Shown here piece by piece: positions 8,306-17,346 of a DNA stretch of 45,206 nt (position 1 is its first letter; each line of letters starts with the position of its first letter). Source of the stretch: an uncultured Bacteroidota bacterium (GTDB taxonomy: Bacteria; Bacteroidota; Bacteroidia; Flavobacteriales; Flavobacteriaceae); NCBI GenBank assembly GCA_903913315.1, contig CAIWKX010000088.1, positions 1 through 45,206 on the forward strand, written 5' to 3'. The notes under the pieces were generated by a model. It saw nothing but the letters and a program-made list of their open reading frames with translations, made no database searches and had not been told where the DNA came from. Made by a program: the position numbers and the translations under genes.

Positions 8306-10705
8306 ATGATAATCAACACCGAACTCGAATACAAAGGCGATTTATTTCCTTCCCAAATTATATCTTACAAACACGAAGTAGATTCAATTGATTTCCATAC
8401 GGATAATAATGTAATCCTCCGAGTAACAGTCCTTCGCGATAGTATGATTCGTTTTCGTTTTACAGCCAAAGGCTATTTCAGTAATGATTTTTCGTATGCT
8501 ATTGATAAAACGCAATCGCATGGTTACAATGTTCTAGAAGTAACAGAAGAAGACGATCATTATAGAATTAAAACTTCCAAAGTCTATGTTGTTGTTCAAA
8601 AACACGATTGCCGTGTAGGGATTTATGAACTTGATGGAACAACTATTCTTGAGGATGAAATTGGTTTCCATTGGGAAGAATGTTACGAATTTGGCGGAAA
8701 CATTGTGAAAATGAGTAAAACATCCCACGATGGAGAAAGTTTTTACGGATTAGGAGACAAACCAACCAATTTCAATTTAAAGGGAAAACGTGTCGAAAAT
8801 TGGGCTACTGACCAATATGCTTTTGCAAAAGACCAAGAACCATTATACAAAGTTGTTCCTTTCTATATTGGACTTCACAATCAAAAAGCGTATGGAATTT
8901 TCTTTGATAATACTTTTCGTTCGTTCTTCGATTTTAGTCATGAACGTAAAGGAGTAACTAGTTTTTGGGCAGATGGTGGCGAAATGAACTACTACTTTAT
9001 TTATGGTCCCAAAATGAGTGATGTGGTGACGACTTACACCCATCTAACTGGGAAACCAGAATTGCCACCACTTTGGACATTAGGCTACCAACAATGCAAA
9101 TGGAGTTACTATCCAGAAGCTAAAGTTAAAGAAATCACAGGAAGATTTAGAGAACTTCAAATACCCTGCGACGCCATTTATTTGGATATTGATTACATGG
9201 ATGGTTTCCGATGTTTCACTTGGAACAAAGAGTATTTTCCAGACCCAAAAAGAATGGTTGCTGATTTAGCTAAAGACGGATTCAAAACGGTTGTAATTAT
9301 TGATCCAGGAATTAAAATTGATAAAGATTATTCAGTTTACAATGAAGGAATAGCCAATGATTATTTCTGTAAAAGAGCTGATGGTCCTTATATGAAAGGA
9401 AAAGTATGGCCTGGAGAATGTAATTTTCCAGATTATACCAATCCCGAAGTAAGAGAATGGTGGGCTGGGTTATTCAAAGAATTAGTTTCAGAAATAGGAG
9501 TGAAGGGCGTTTGGAATGATATGAATGAACCTGCCGTTATGGAGGTTCCTACCAAAACTTTTCCACTAGATGTGCGTCATAATTATGATGGCAATAATTG
9601 TAGTCATAGAAAAGCGCATAATGTTTATGGAACTCAAATGGCACGTGCAACTTATGAAGGTGTAAAACGATTTGCCTATCCAAAACGTCCTTTCGTAATT
9701 ACACGTTCGGCTTATTCTGGAGCACAACGATATACGTCTTCTTGGACTGGTGATAACGTAGCCACATGGGAACATTTGTGGGTTGCCAACGTTCAGATGC
9801 AACGTATGTCAATATCCGGAATGGGATTCACGGGTTCTGATATTGGTGGATTTGCTGAACAACCAACTGCAGAATTGTATGCGCGTTGGATTCAATTGGG
9901 TGTTTTTCATCCGTTTTGTAGAACCCATTCTTCAGGTCATCACGGCGAGCAAGAACCATGGAGTTTTGGCGAAGAAGTAATTGATATTACTAGAAAATTC
10001 GTGGAATTAAGGTATCAATTGTTACCTTATTTATATACGATGTTTTGGCAGTATGTAAACGATGGCGTGCCAATGTTGAAACCATTAGTCTATTTTGACC
10101 AAGAAGATACGCAAACACATTATAGAACGGATGAGTTTATATTTGGAAATCAAATATTAGTTTGTCCAATTTTAGAACCTAATGCTCTTGGAAGAAGAAT
10201 GTATTTACCGCAAGGAAACTGGTATAATTTCTGGACCAATGAATTAGTAAAAGGAAAAAAAGAATTATGGGTAGCTACTGACTTTGATCAAATTCCGATT
10301 TTTGTAAAAGAAGGTGCTATTATACCTAAATATCCAGTACAACAATATGTCGGACAAATTGAATCTCCTGAATTATCCTTAGATGTCTATTATAAATTAG
10401 GAAAAGAAAAATCCTATGTATATGAAGATGCACATGATGGATACGATTATAATAAAGGAAGATTTAGTTATAAAACATTCACTTTAAATGGTAAAGAAAA
10501 TGAACTTTTCATTACTCAACACAAAGAAGGAACTTTTGAAGCACAATATCAAACTATTAAAATAAATCTAAAAGGATTACCATTCAAGATCAAAGGAATT
10601 GAAATTGATAATGAGAAAATTATCTTTGATGCAGCATCTTTAATCTTAGAAAACGGATTAGAAGTTGATAAGGATTTTACAGAATTGCACTTTATTGGAG
10701 TGTAA
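8306..10705 (+). CDS. glycoside hydrolase family 31 alpha-glucosidase
   Basis: The 799-residue GH31 enzyme would release glucose from the non-reducing ends of alpha-glucosides. An N-terminal beta-sandwich (about 1-250) precedes the barrel, with substrate-site segments WTLGYQQCKWSYYP (257-270) and YLDIDYMDGF (292-301). The catalytic nucleophile is D405 in GVWNDMNEPA, and the acid/base is D483 in SSWTGDNVATW. C-terminal beta domains follow. There is no signal peptide, so the enzyme is probably cytosolic, unlike the exported GH31 enzymes of Sus-like loci. With glgE, mak and glgB upstream it may recycle intracellular glucan or maltodextrin. Alternative GH31 activities such as alpha-xylosidase cannot be excluded by motif reading, but the context favours alpha-glucosidase. 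Confidence 0.9.
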   Translation: MIINTELEYKGDLFPSQIISYKHEVDSIDFHTDNNVILRVTVLRDSMIRFRFTAKGYFSNDFSYAIDKTQSHGYNVLEVTEEDDHYRIKTSKVYVVVQKHDCRVGIYELDGTTILEDEIGFHWEECYEFGGNIVKMSKTSHDGESFYGLGDKPTNFNLKGKRVENWATDQYAFAKDQEPLYKVVPFYIGLHNQKAYGIFFDNTFRSFFDFSHERKGVTSFWADGGEMNYYFIYGPKMSDVVTTYTHLTGKPELPPLWTLGYQQCKWSYYPEAKVKEITGRFRELQIPCDAIYLDIDYMDGFRCFTWNKEYFPDPKRMVADLAKDGFKTVVIIDPGIKIDKDYSVYNEGIANDYFCKRADGPYMKGKVWPGECNFPDYTNPEVREWWAGLFKELVSEIGVKGVWNDMNEPAVMEVPTKTFPLDVRHNYDGNNCSHRKAHNVYGTQMARATYEGVKRFAYPKRPFVITRSAYSGAQRYTSSWTGDNVATWEHLWVANVQMQRMSISGMGFTGSDIGGFAEQPTAELYARWIQLGVFHPFCRTHSSGHHGEQEPWSFGEEVIDITRKFVELRYQLLPYLYTMFWQYVNDGVPMLKPLVYFDQEDTQTHYRTDEFIFGNQILVCPILEPNALGRRMYLPQGNWYNFWTNELVKGKKELWVATDFDQIPIFVKEGAIIPKYPVQQYVGQIESPELSLDVYYKLGKEKSYVYEDAHDGYDYNKGRFSYKTFTLNGKENELFITQHKEGTFEAQYQTIKINLKGLPFKIKGIEIDNEKIIFDAASLILENGLEVDKDFTELHFIGV

Positions 10706-10807
10706 TTCCATAGATAAAGTTTTCTACCCATATCATTTACAGGATTAACGTCAAATTTGGCGTAACATTTATATAATATCCAACTTATTAAAAAATAAGT
10801 ATATTTG

Positions 10808-10840
10808 AAGCTGTCAAAATTATTTGACAGCTTTTTATTT
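10808..10840 (+). terminator. hairpin with T-rich tail between GH31 and the MFS gene
   Basis: AAGCTGTCAA at 10808-10817 pairs perfectly with TTGACAGCTT at 10824-10833 around a 6-base loop, and TTTATTT follows. This looks like an intrinsic terminator for the glucan operon. It sits only 14-20 bp before the next ATG, and a TAnnTTTG match (TATATTTG, 10800-10807) lies directly before it. It could therefore instead be a structure at the start of the next gene's leader. Confidence 0.65.
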
Positions 10841-10853
10841 ATAAAAATTTATT

Positions 10854-12164
10854 ATGTCAAACTTACCAAAAGGGCATCCAAAGCTTTTAAACGCTTGGGC
10901 ATTTTATGATTGGGCAAACTCAGTTTATAGTTTAGTAATAGCTTCAGCTGTTTTCCCAATTTTTTATAATGCCTTATTTCCTAAAGAACATCCTTATATT
11001 GTAGTTTTGGGGCATAGTTTCCAAAATACAGCATTGATTAGTTTTGTTACAGCAGTTGCTTTTTTATGTGTTGCTTTGTTTTCGCCTTTACTTTCTGGTA
11101 TTGCCGATTATATTGGAAACAAAAAGATTTTCATGAGAACCTTCAATTATATTGGTGCTTTATCATGTATAGGGTTGTATTTTTTTGATTTGGAACATAT
11201 TTTAGTTGGACTGCTTTTTTACTTCTTTGGACTTATTGGTTTTTGGGGAAGTTTAGTCTTCTATAACTCCTATCTTCCAGATATTGCTTTTACAGAACAA
11301 CAAGATAGTGTGAGTGCCAAAGGTTATTCTTTGGGGTATATTGGCAGTGTGTTATTGCTTATTTTGAATTTAGCAATGATAATGAAACCTGAATTTTTTC
11401 ATATCACAGGAACTTCTGGTGAAGCTTCTATGAAAGCGATGCGTTATTCATTTGCTATGGTGGGTGTTTGGTGGATTTTGTTCAGTCAATACACCTATCA
11501 TTATTTGCCAAAAGGAAACTCAAGCCAAAAGAAAGTGACTTCAGAAGTAGTTTTCAATGGTTTTAAAGAGCTTAAAAAAGTCTGGGAAATTCTGCAAGCT
11601 GAAACACAATTGAAGCGATATTTGGGAGCTTTCTTTGTGTTTAGTATGGCTGTTCAAACCGTTATGTTAGTAGCTACATATTTTGGTGCACAAGAAATTA
11701 AATGGAAAGATGCACAGGAAAGTCAAATCGGATTGATCACATGTATTCTTCTCATTCAAATTATTGCCATTATTGGAGCAGTACTTACATCAAAAGCTTC
11801 CGCAAGATTTGGAAATATTAAAACACTTATTATTTTAAATACAATTTGGTTTTTATTGTGCGGATTTGCTTACTTCATTACTACTCCTAATGAATTTTAT
11901 ATCATGGCAGGTTTTGTGGGATTAGTAATGGGAGGGATTCAGTCATTGGGTCGTTCCACCTATTCTAAATTTTTACCAGAATCTGAAGATACGGCTTCCT
12001 TTTTTAGTTTTTATGATGTTTCAGAAAAAATTGGAATCGTAATTGGGATGCTAGTTTATGGTATTATTGACCAAGTTACTGGAAGTCCCAGATTTGCAAT
12101 TGTTTTTTTAGGACTATTTTTTCTAACAGGATTAATTCTTTTAACCAGAGTATCAAAAAAATAA
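10854..12164 (+). CDS. MFS transporter, UMF1 (Atg22-like) family
   Basis: This 436-residue polytopic membrane protein has about 12 hydrophobic segments. The N-terminal WAFYDWANSVYSLVIASAVF (residues 16-35) is a hallmark of the UMF1/Atg22-like branch of the major facilitator superfamily. The second half carries the segment MGGIQSLGRSTYSKFLPE, also typical of that branch. The substrate is unknown; yeast Atg22 exports amino acids from the vacuole, but bacterial members are poorly characterised. The position after the glucan genes makes a sugar or oligosaccharide substrate possible, which is only a neighbourhood inference. A possible terminator just upstream suggests it may be transcribed independently. 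Confidence 0.85.
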   Translation: MSNLPKGHPKLLNAWAFYDWANSVYSLVIASAVFPIFYNALFPKEHPYIVVLGHSFQNTALISFVTAVAFLCVALFSPLLSGIADYIGNKKIFMRTFNYIGALSCIGLYFFDLEHILVGLLFYFFGLIGFWGSLVFYNSYLPDIAFTEQQDSVSAKGYSLGYIGSVLLLILNLAMIMKPEFFHITGTSGEASMKAMRYSFAMVGVWWILFSQYTYHYLPKGNSSQKKVTSEVVFNGFKELKKVWEILQAETQLKRYLGAFFVFSMAVQTVMLVATYFGAQEIKWKDAQESQIGLITCILLIQIIAIIGAVLTSKASARFGNIKTLIILNTIWFLLCGFAYFITTPNEFYIMAGFVGLVMGGIQSLGRSTYSKFLPESEDTASFFSFYDVSEKIGIVIGMLVYGIIDQVTGSPRFAIVFLGLFFLTGLILLTRVSKK

Positions 12165-12165
12165 T

Positions 12166-12173
12166 TATATTTG
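12166..12173 (+). promoter_or_regulatory. candidate -7 box upstream of the lipoprotein gene
   Basis: TATATTTG matches TAnnTTTG and begins just after the MFS stop codon, 20 bp before the lipoprotein ATG. No TTG is seen at the expected upstream spacing, so the evidence is one box only. Confidence 0.35.
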
Positions 12174-12193
12174 AAAAATTTATTTTTATAATC

Positions 12194-12742
12194 ATGAACA
12201 AACAGAAATTAGCATCCTCAATTATCTTCCTTTTTTCACTTTTTTTATTGATATCTTGTTCTAATGAACCAGTAGATCCTGCTGTTGCAACTCAATTAGC
12301 GGCAGCTAATGCGGTAGCATCTAACGGAGGAGGAGGAACAACAGGTACATATTATGTTAAAGCGCAAGTAGACGGAGTTCAAAATAATTGGAGTACTGCA
12401 ATTCAAGCACAATACAGTACAACTTTACATGCTTTAATGATACTTTCAAGCGATGGTACTACTTCAATGAGCTTGCACATTATGCAAAGTACAGATGTTA
12501 CTGCTACCAATTATCCTTTAGTATGGACAAATGTTGGATGTAGCCAGAATATAGGAGCTGATATTTTTGCATCTGATTATTCAGATTTTACAACTAGCGC
12601 AGGAAGTATTACTTTGACTCAATTTGATTTAACTAATAAAATTGCCAAAGGGACTTTTAATTTTGTTGGTAAAAACAATGCAATGACAGCAACTAAGACT
12701 TATACCAACGGTGAATTTAATGTAACTTTTACAGTGCAATAA
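12194..12742 (+). CDS. small lipoprotein of unknown function
   Basis: The 182-residue protein begins with a lipoprotein signal peptide: K-rich start, hydrophobic core at 8-20, and lipobox LLISC with C22 as the lipidated cysteine. The mature protein starts S-N-E-P, followed by an Ala/Gly-rich linker (35-50) and a predicted all-beta domain of about 130 residues. The C-terminal pattern of a KGTFNF strand followed by TYTNGEFNVTF resembles the beta-sandwich lipoproteins annotated as DUF6252 in Flavobacteriia, but I am not certain of that family. It is closed by a strong terminator and appears to be a single-gene unit or the end of the MFS transcript. Confidence 0.8.
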   Translation: MNKQKLASSIIFLFSLFLLISCSNEPVDPAVATQLAAANAVASNGGGGTTGTYYVKAQVDGVQNNWSTAIQAQYSTTLHALMILSSDGTTSMSLHIMQSTDVTATNYPLVWTNVGCSQNIGADIFASDYSDFTTSAGSITLTQFDLTNKIAKGTFNFVGKNNAMTATKTYTNGEFNVTFTVQ

Positions 12743-12763
12743 TTGTATAAGGTTTTTCAATAC

Positions 12764-12790
12764 AATCCGCCATTTCGGCGGATTTTTTTT
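12764..12790 (+). terminator. intrinsic terminator after the lipoprotein gene
   Basis: AATCCGCC at 12764-12771 pairs perfectly with GGCGGATT at 12777-12784 around a 5-base loop and is followed by a run of Ts to 12790. It lies 22 bp after the lipoprotein stop. Confidence 0.93.
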
Positions 12791-12905
12791 GTGGCATAAT
12801 CATTGTTTAAGTTGAAAAGCTATCGACAAAGTACATTGTTACTTGTTTTTAGCACTATTTCGGTGTTTTACATCGATTTTAATTTAATAAGATTAATGCA
12901 TATCT

Positions 12906-12913
12906 TATATTTG
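12906..12913 (+). promoter_or_regulatory. candidate -7 box of the lon promoter
   Basis: TATATTTG matches TAnnTTTG and is 48 bp upstream of the lon ATG, in a 171-bp gap bounded on the left by a terminator, so a promoter is expected here. No clear TTG lies 17-23 bp upstream. Confidence 0.5.
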
Positions 12914-12961
12914 CTAAAGTAAACTATAATCCATAAAAGTCATATTGACTCAATCCATATT

Positions 12962-15415
12962 ATGTCAAATCATAAAATACTAACTTTTGACAATTTGTCA
13001 CTTCAAGAATTCGATACAGAAGCCGAATTAATTCCACTTTTAACTCCAGAAGATGAAGAGGAAATGAACAACGAGGAATTGCCTTCTTCTTTGCCAATTT
13101 TACCGTTACGAAATACCGTTTTGTTTCCAGGAGTTGTAATTCCAATTACAGCTGGAAGAGACAAGTCCATCAAATTGATAAATGAAGCCTATGCTGGTAG
13201 TAAGATAATTGGTGTAGTGGCTCAGAAAAATGAAGAGGATGAAGATCCAACTATCAATGACATCAATCAAATTGGTACTGTGGCAAGAATTCTTCGAGTT
13301 TTAAAAATGCCAGATGGTAATATAACCGTAATTCTGCAAGGAAAAAAGCGTTTTGAAATAGAAGCTGTTATTTCAGAACTTCCTTATTTGTCTGCTACCG
13401 TCAAAGAAGTTCCTGAAAAAAGACCTGGGAAACAAGATACGGAGTTCAATACTATTGTGGATTCTATTAAAGAGTTAGCAATTGAAATAATTAGAGAGAG
13501 TCCAAATATTCCAACGGAAGCTACATTTGCGATAAAAAATATAGAAAGTCAATCGTTTTTAATCAATTTTGTTTCTTCTAACATGAATTTATCTGTCGAG
13601 GAAAAGCAAAATTTATTAATGATGAACATCCTTAAAGAACGCGCTTTAGAAACCTTGCGTTACATGAATGTGGAGTTGCAAAAGTTGGAACTTAAAAATG
13701 ACATTCAATCTAAAGTTCGTTTCGATTTAGATCAGCAACAAAGAGAATATTTCTTGCATCAACAAATGAAAACCATTCAAGAAGAATTGGGTGGTGTTTC
13801 TAATGAACAAGAATTTGAAGAAATGCGTCAGCGTGCCAAAACCAAAAAATGGGACGATAAAACCAATAAACATTTTGAAAAAGAGTTTTCAAAAATGCAA
13901 CGCATGAATCCTCAAGCGCCTGATTTTGGTATCCAAAGAAACTATTTGGATTTATTTTTGGATTTGCCTTGGGAGAAATTTTCAAAAGACAATTTCGATT
14001 TAAAACACGCTCAAAAAGTTTTGGATAGAGATCATTTTGGATTGGAAGATGTTAAAAAAAGAATGATTGAGCACTTAGCAGTCTTGAAATTGCGCAATGA
14101 TATGAAATCGCCAATTATATGTTTGACAGGGCCTCCAGGAGTTGGTAAAACATCTATTGGAAAATCAGTTGCTGAAGCTTTAGGAAGAGAATATGTTAGA
14201 ATTTCATTAGGCGGATTGCGTGATGAAGCTGAAATTCGTGGCCATCGTAAAACCTATATTGGTGCAATGCCAGGAAGAATTATTCAAAGTATTAAAAAAG
14301 CCGGAACTTCTAATCCTGTTTTTATTTTAGATGAAATTGATAAATTGTCTGTGAGTAATCAAGGTGATCCATCATCAGCTTTATTAGAAGTTTTAGACCC
14401 AGAACAAAATAATGCTTTTTATGACAATTTCCTTGAAATGGGATATGATTTATCAAAAGTGATGTTTATCGCTACTTCCAATTCAATGTCAACCATTCAA
14501 CCTGCTTTGAAAGACAGAATGGAAGTCATTAAAATGTCAGGTTATACCACTGAAGAAAAAGTAGAAATTGCAAAACAACATTTGTTTCCAAAACAATTGA
14601 AAGAACACGGATTAACTTCCAAGCAATTAACAATAGGGAAAAAAGAGTTAGAAAAAATTGTTGAAGGATACACACGTGAATCGGGTGTTAGAAGTTTAGA
14701 ACAAAAAATCGCTCAAGTAATTAGAAATGCAGCAAAATCTGTTGCAATGGAGGAAGAATACAATAAAAAAGTTACTGCTGAAGATATTGTAACTGTTTTA
14801 GGTTCTCCAAAATTAGAAAGAGATAAAGCAGAAGGAAATGATGTGGCAGGTGTTGTTACAGGTTTGGCATGGACATCGGTAGGAGGAGATATTCTATTTA
14901 TTGAATCTTTGATTTCTAAAGGAAAAGGAGTGCTTACCTTGACGGGGAATTTAGGTACTGTTATGAAAGAATCAGCAACCATTGCCTTAGAATATATTAA
15001 AGCGAATGCTGAACTTTTTGGATTGAATCAAGATGTTTTAGGAAAATACAATATTCACTTGCATGTTCCAGAAGGGGCTACTCCAAAGGACGGACCTAGT
15101 GCTGGAATTGCAATGTTGACTTCTTTAGTTTCGTTATTAACTCAACGAAAAATTAAGAAAGGATTAGCTATGACGGGGGAAATTACCTTGAGAGGAAAAG
15201 TCTTGCCTGTTGGTGGGATTAAAGAAAAAATTCTTGCAGCTAAAAGAGCGAACATAAAAGAAATTATACTTTGTCATGAAAATAAAAGTGACATTGAAGA
15301 AATTAAAGATAATTATCTAGAAGGTTTAACTTTTCATTATGTAAAAGAAATGAGTGAAGTTATTGAAATTGCTTTAACAAATCAGAAGGTAAAAAATGCT
15401 AAAATAATAGATTAA
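12962..15415 (+). CDS. lon: ATP-dependent protease Lon
   Basis: Lon degrades misfolded and regulatory proteins in the cytosol as a hexameric AAA+ serine protease. The 817 residues contain the substrate-binding N domain (about 43-250, starting LPILPLRNTVLFPGVVIP) and a helical linker. The AAA+ module has Walker A GPPGVGKT at 390-397 and Walker B FILDEID at 454-460. The protease domain contains the catalytic dyad S713 (KDGPSAGIAM) and K756 (GGIKEKIL), 43 residues apart as in E. coli Lon. An acidic N-terminal extension of about 40 residues precedes the N domain. Its own -7 box and flanking terminators suggest a single-gene transcript. No HrcA/CIRCE-type inverted repeat was seen upstream. Confidence 0.97.
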   Translation: MSNHKILTFDNLSLQEFDTEAELIPLLTPEDEEEMNNEELPSSLPILPLRNTVLFPGVVIPITAGRDKSIKLINEAYAGSKIIGVVAQKNEEDEDPTINDINQIGTVARILRVLKMPDGNITVILQGKKRFEIEAVISELPYLSATVKEVPEKRPGKQDTEFNTIVDSIKELAIEIIRESPNIPTEATFAIKNIESQSFLINFVSSNMNLSVEEKQNLLMMNILKERALETLRYMNVELQKLELKNDIQSKVRFDLDQQQREYFLHQQMKTIQEELGGVSNEQEFEEMRQRAKTKKWDDKTNKHFEKEFSKMQRMNPQAPDFGIQRNYLDLFLDLPWEKFSKDNFDLKHAQKVLDRDHFGLEDVKKRMIEHLAVLKLRNDMKSPIICLTGPPGVGKTSIGKSVAEALGREYVRISLGGLRDEAEIRGHRKTYIGAMPGRIIQSIKKAGTSNPVFILDEIDKLSVSNQGDPSSALLEVLDPEQNNAFYDNFLEMGYDLSKVMFIATSNSMSTIQPALKDRMEVIKMSGYTTEEKVEIAKQHLFPKQLKEHGLTSKQLTIGKKELEKIVEGYTRESGVRSLEQKIAQVIRNAAKSVAMEEEYNKKVTAEDIVTVLGSPKLERDKAEGNDVAGVVTGLAWTSVGGDILFIESLISKGKGVLTLTGNLGTVMKESATIALEYIKANAELFGLNQDVLGKYNIHLHVPEGATPKDGPSAGIAMLTSLVSLLTQRKIKKGLAMTGEITLRGKVLPVGGIKEKILAAKRANIKEIILCHENKSDIEEIKDNYLEGLTFHYVKEMSEVIEIALTNQKVKNAKIID

Positions 15416-15433
15416 GGTATTAATATTATTTTC

Positions 15434-15472
15434 AAAAAGGCGTGTGAATTTTAATTCTCACGCCTTTTTTTA
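15434..15472 (+). terminator. intrinsic terminator after lon
   Basis: AAGGCGTGTGAATT (15437-15450) pairs with AATTCTCACGCCTT with one mismatch, and the right arm runs into a T-run ending near 15472. The A-run before the left arm also makes it T-rich on the other strand. Confidence 0.92.
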
Positions 15473-15546
15473 TTTTACTTTTTCTATAACTTTAAAAATA
15501 ATATCTTCGCATTTCCGTTATAGGTAAGTTATTTACTGTTTTCTGT

Positions 15547-16572
15547 ATGTTAAAAAAACTATTTATCTCCTCTACATTACTTTTATGCGCTGTTAATTAC
15601 AGTCAAATAGGGGGTAAGTCAGTTTATGATTTTCTCAACTTGGTAACTTCTCCTAGACAAGCTGCACTTGGTGGAAAAGTGATTACAATCTTTGATGAAG
15701 ATGTCAATCAAGCTCATTTTAATCCAGCTACAATAAATCCAGAAATGGATAATCACTTAGCTATAAATTATGGAAGCTATTTTGGAGCTGTAACCTATGG
15801 AACAGCGGCTTATGCCTACACTTATGACAGGCATTTGCAAACCTTCCATGTCGGAGTCAATTATGTTGATTATGGTAAATTTGACGGTTATGATGAAAAT
15901 GGTAATCAAACATCATCATTTACAGGTAGTGAAATGGCGCTGTCATTGGGGTATTCCTACAATGTGCCATTTACTAGTTTATACCTTGGTGCAAATGCAA
16001 AAATAATTTCATCCACATTAGAAAGTTATACTTCTTATGGAGCTGCTGCAGATTTTGGTGCGTTATATATTGACGATAGAAATGATGTTAATTGGGCATT
16101 AGTAGTTAGAAATGTTGGAACTCAAATTACCACTTATGCAGGTACTCAAGAAAAATTACCTTTGGAAGTATTAGCAGGTGTTTCTCAAGAAGTAGAAAAT
16201 GTTCCGTTGCGATGGCATTTAACGTTAGAGAATTTGCAACAATGGGATATTGGATTTTCAAATCCCAACAGAGCAGTTGCCAATATTGATGGAACATCAA
16301 CTCCAGAAAAAGTTAGTTTTATGAATAATGCTTTACGACATGTGGTTTTTGGAGCAGAATTGTTTCCAAAGAGATCGTTTAATCTACGATTTGGATACAA
16401 TTTTAGAAGAGCAGAAGAATTAAGGTTAGTGGATCAAAGGAATTTTTCAGGTATTTCATTAGGTTTTGGATTGAAAATGGGAAAAGTTAAATTCAATTAT
16501 TCCTATTCAAGATATACATTAGCTGCAAATACAAGTCTTTTTGGGCTAACAATTAATTTTCAAAATGAATAA
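15547..16572 (+). CDS. porQ: type IX secretion system protein PorQ
   Basis: This 341-residue outer-membrane beta-barrel protein belongs to the PorQ family. In Porphyromonas gingivalis, PorQ is needed for type IX secretion and is associated with the cell-surface attachment step. It has a Sec signal peptide (about residues 1-20, MLKKLF then a hydrophobic core, cleavage near NYSQ). The family start IGGKSVYDFLNLVTSPRQAA follows at about 21-40, then FDEDVNQAHFNPATI and alternating amphipathic strands to a final strand ending TINFQNE. cmk begins 16 bp after its stop; linkage of porQ with cmk is common in Bacteroidota. Confidence 0.88.
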   Translation: MLKKLFISSTLLLCAVNYSQIGGKSVYDFLNLVTSPRQAALGGKVITIFDEDVNQAHFNPATINPEMDNHLAINYGSYFGAVTYGTAAYAYTYDRHLQTFHVGVNYVDYGKFDGYDENGNQTSSFTGSEMALSLGYSYNVPFTSLYLGANAKIISSTLESYTSYGAAADFGALYIDDRNDVNWALVVRNVGTQITTYAGTQEKLPLEVLAGVSQEVENVPLRWHLTLENLQQWDIGFSNPNRAVANIDGTSTPEKVSFMNNALRHVVFGAELFPKRSFNLRFGYNFRRAEELRLVDQRNFSGISLGFGLKMGKVKFNYSYSRYTLAANTSLFGLTINFQNE

Positions 16573-16588
16573 TTTAATAGTTTAAAAA

Positions 16589-17281
16589 TTGAAAAATATA
16601 ACAATAGCAATTGATGGATATTCCTCAACAGGTAAGAGTACTTTAGCTAAACAACTAGCAAAACATTTGGGTTATGTCTATGTTGATACGGGAGCAATGT
16701 ATCGTGCAGTTACTTTTTTTTCAATGGAATTAGGATATATTTCTAATGATTATTTTGATAAAGAGACTTTAATTAATGGTTTAGAATCTATTAAATTACA
16801 TTTTGAATTCAATAAAGAATTAGGTTTTGCAGAAATGTATTTAAATGATGTCAATGTAGAAAAAGAAATCCGTACCATTGAAGTATCCAATTTTGTTAGC
16901 AAAGTAGCAGAAGTTTCTGAAGTTCGTGCTAAATTAGTGGAGCAACAACAAGCAATGGGCAAAAACAAAGGAATTGTAATGGATGGTCGAGATATTGGAA
17001 CCGTAGTATTTCCTAATGCTGAATTAAAAATATTTATGACAGCAAGCCCAGAGACAAGAGCGCAACGTCGATTTGACGAACTTCAGGCTAAAGGGGATGT
17101 TGTTTCTTATGAAGAAGTTTTAAAAAATGTGCAAGAACGCGACTATATTGATACGCATAGAGATGATTCTCCTCTTGTAATCGCTGACGATGCTATAGAA
17201 ATTGATAATTCTTATCTTACAAGAGAAGAACAATTCAATGCAGTTTTAGAACTGGTGGAGGAAGTGACTAAATCGTTGTAA
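16589..17281 (+). CDS. cmk: cytidylate kinase
   Basis: Cmk phosphorylates CMP and dCMP with ATP for nucleotide synthesis. The 230 residues carry the P-loop GYSSTGKST (10-18), the NMP-binding DTGAMYRAVT (33-42), the DGRDIGT motif at 132-138, and the lid/C-terminal segment DTHRDDSPL (188-196). The start is TTG at 16589. The codon two before it is a TAA stop, and the first internal ATG falls within GAMYRA, after the P-loop, so no ATG start is possible. The gene is 16 bp behind porQ and probably shares its transcript. Confidence 0.95.
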   Translation: MKNITIAIDGYSSTGKSTLAKQLAKHLGYVYVDTGAMYRAVTFFSMELGYISNDYFDKETLINGLESIKLHFEFNKELGFAEMYLNDVNVEKEIRTIEVSNFVSKVAEVSEVRAKLVEQQQAMGKNKGIVMDGRDIGTVVFPNAELKIFMTASPETRAQRRFDELQAKGDVVSYEEVLKNVQERDYIDTHRDDSPLVIADDAIEIDNSYLTREEQFNAVLELVEEVTKSL

Positions 17282-17346
17282 ATTTTTGCAAATCTCAAAT
17301 TTAATAGTAGATTTACAATCTATTTACATTACAAAATCTATTTATT

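Noticed and set aside
15502..15509. TATCTTCG as a porQ -7 box
   Set aside because: It has one mismatch to TAnnTTTG in a conserved position and no -33 TTG at proper spacing, which is too weak to list.
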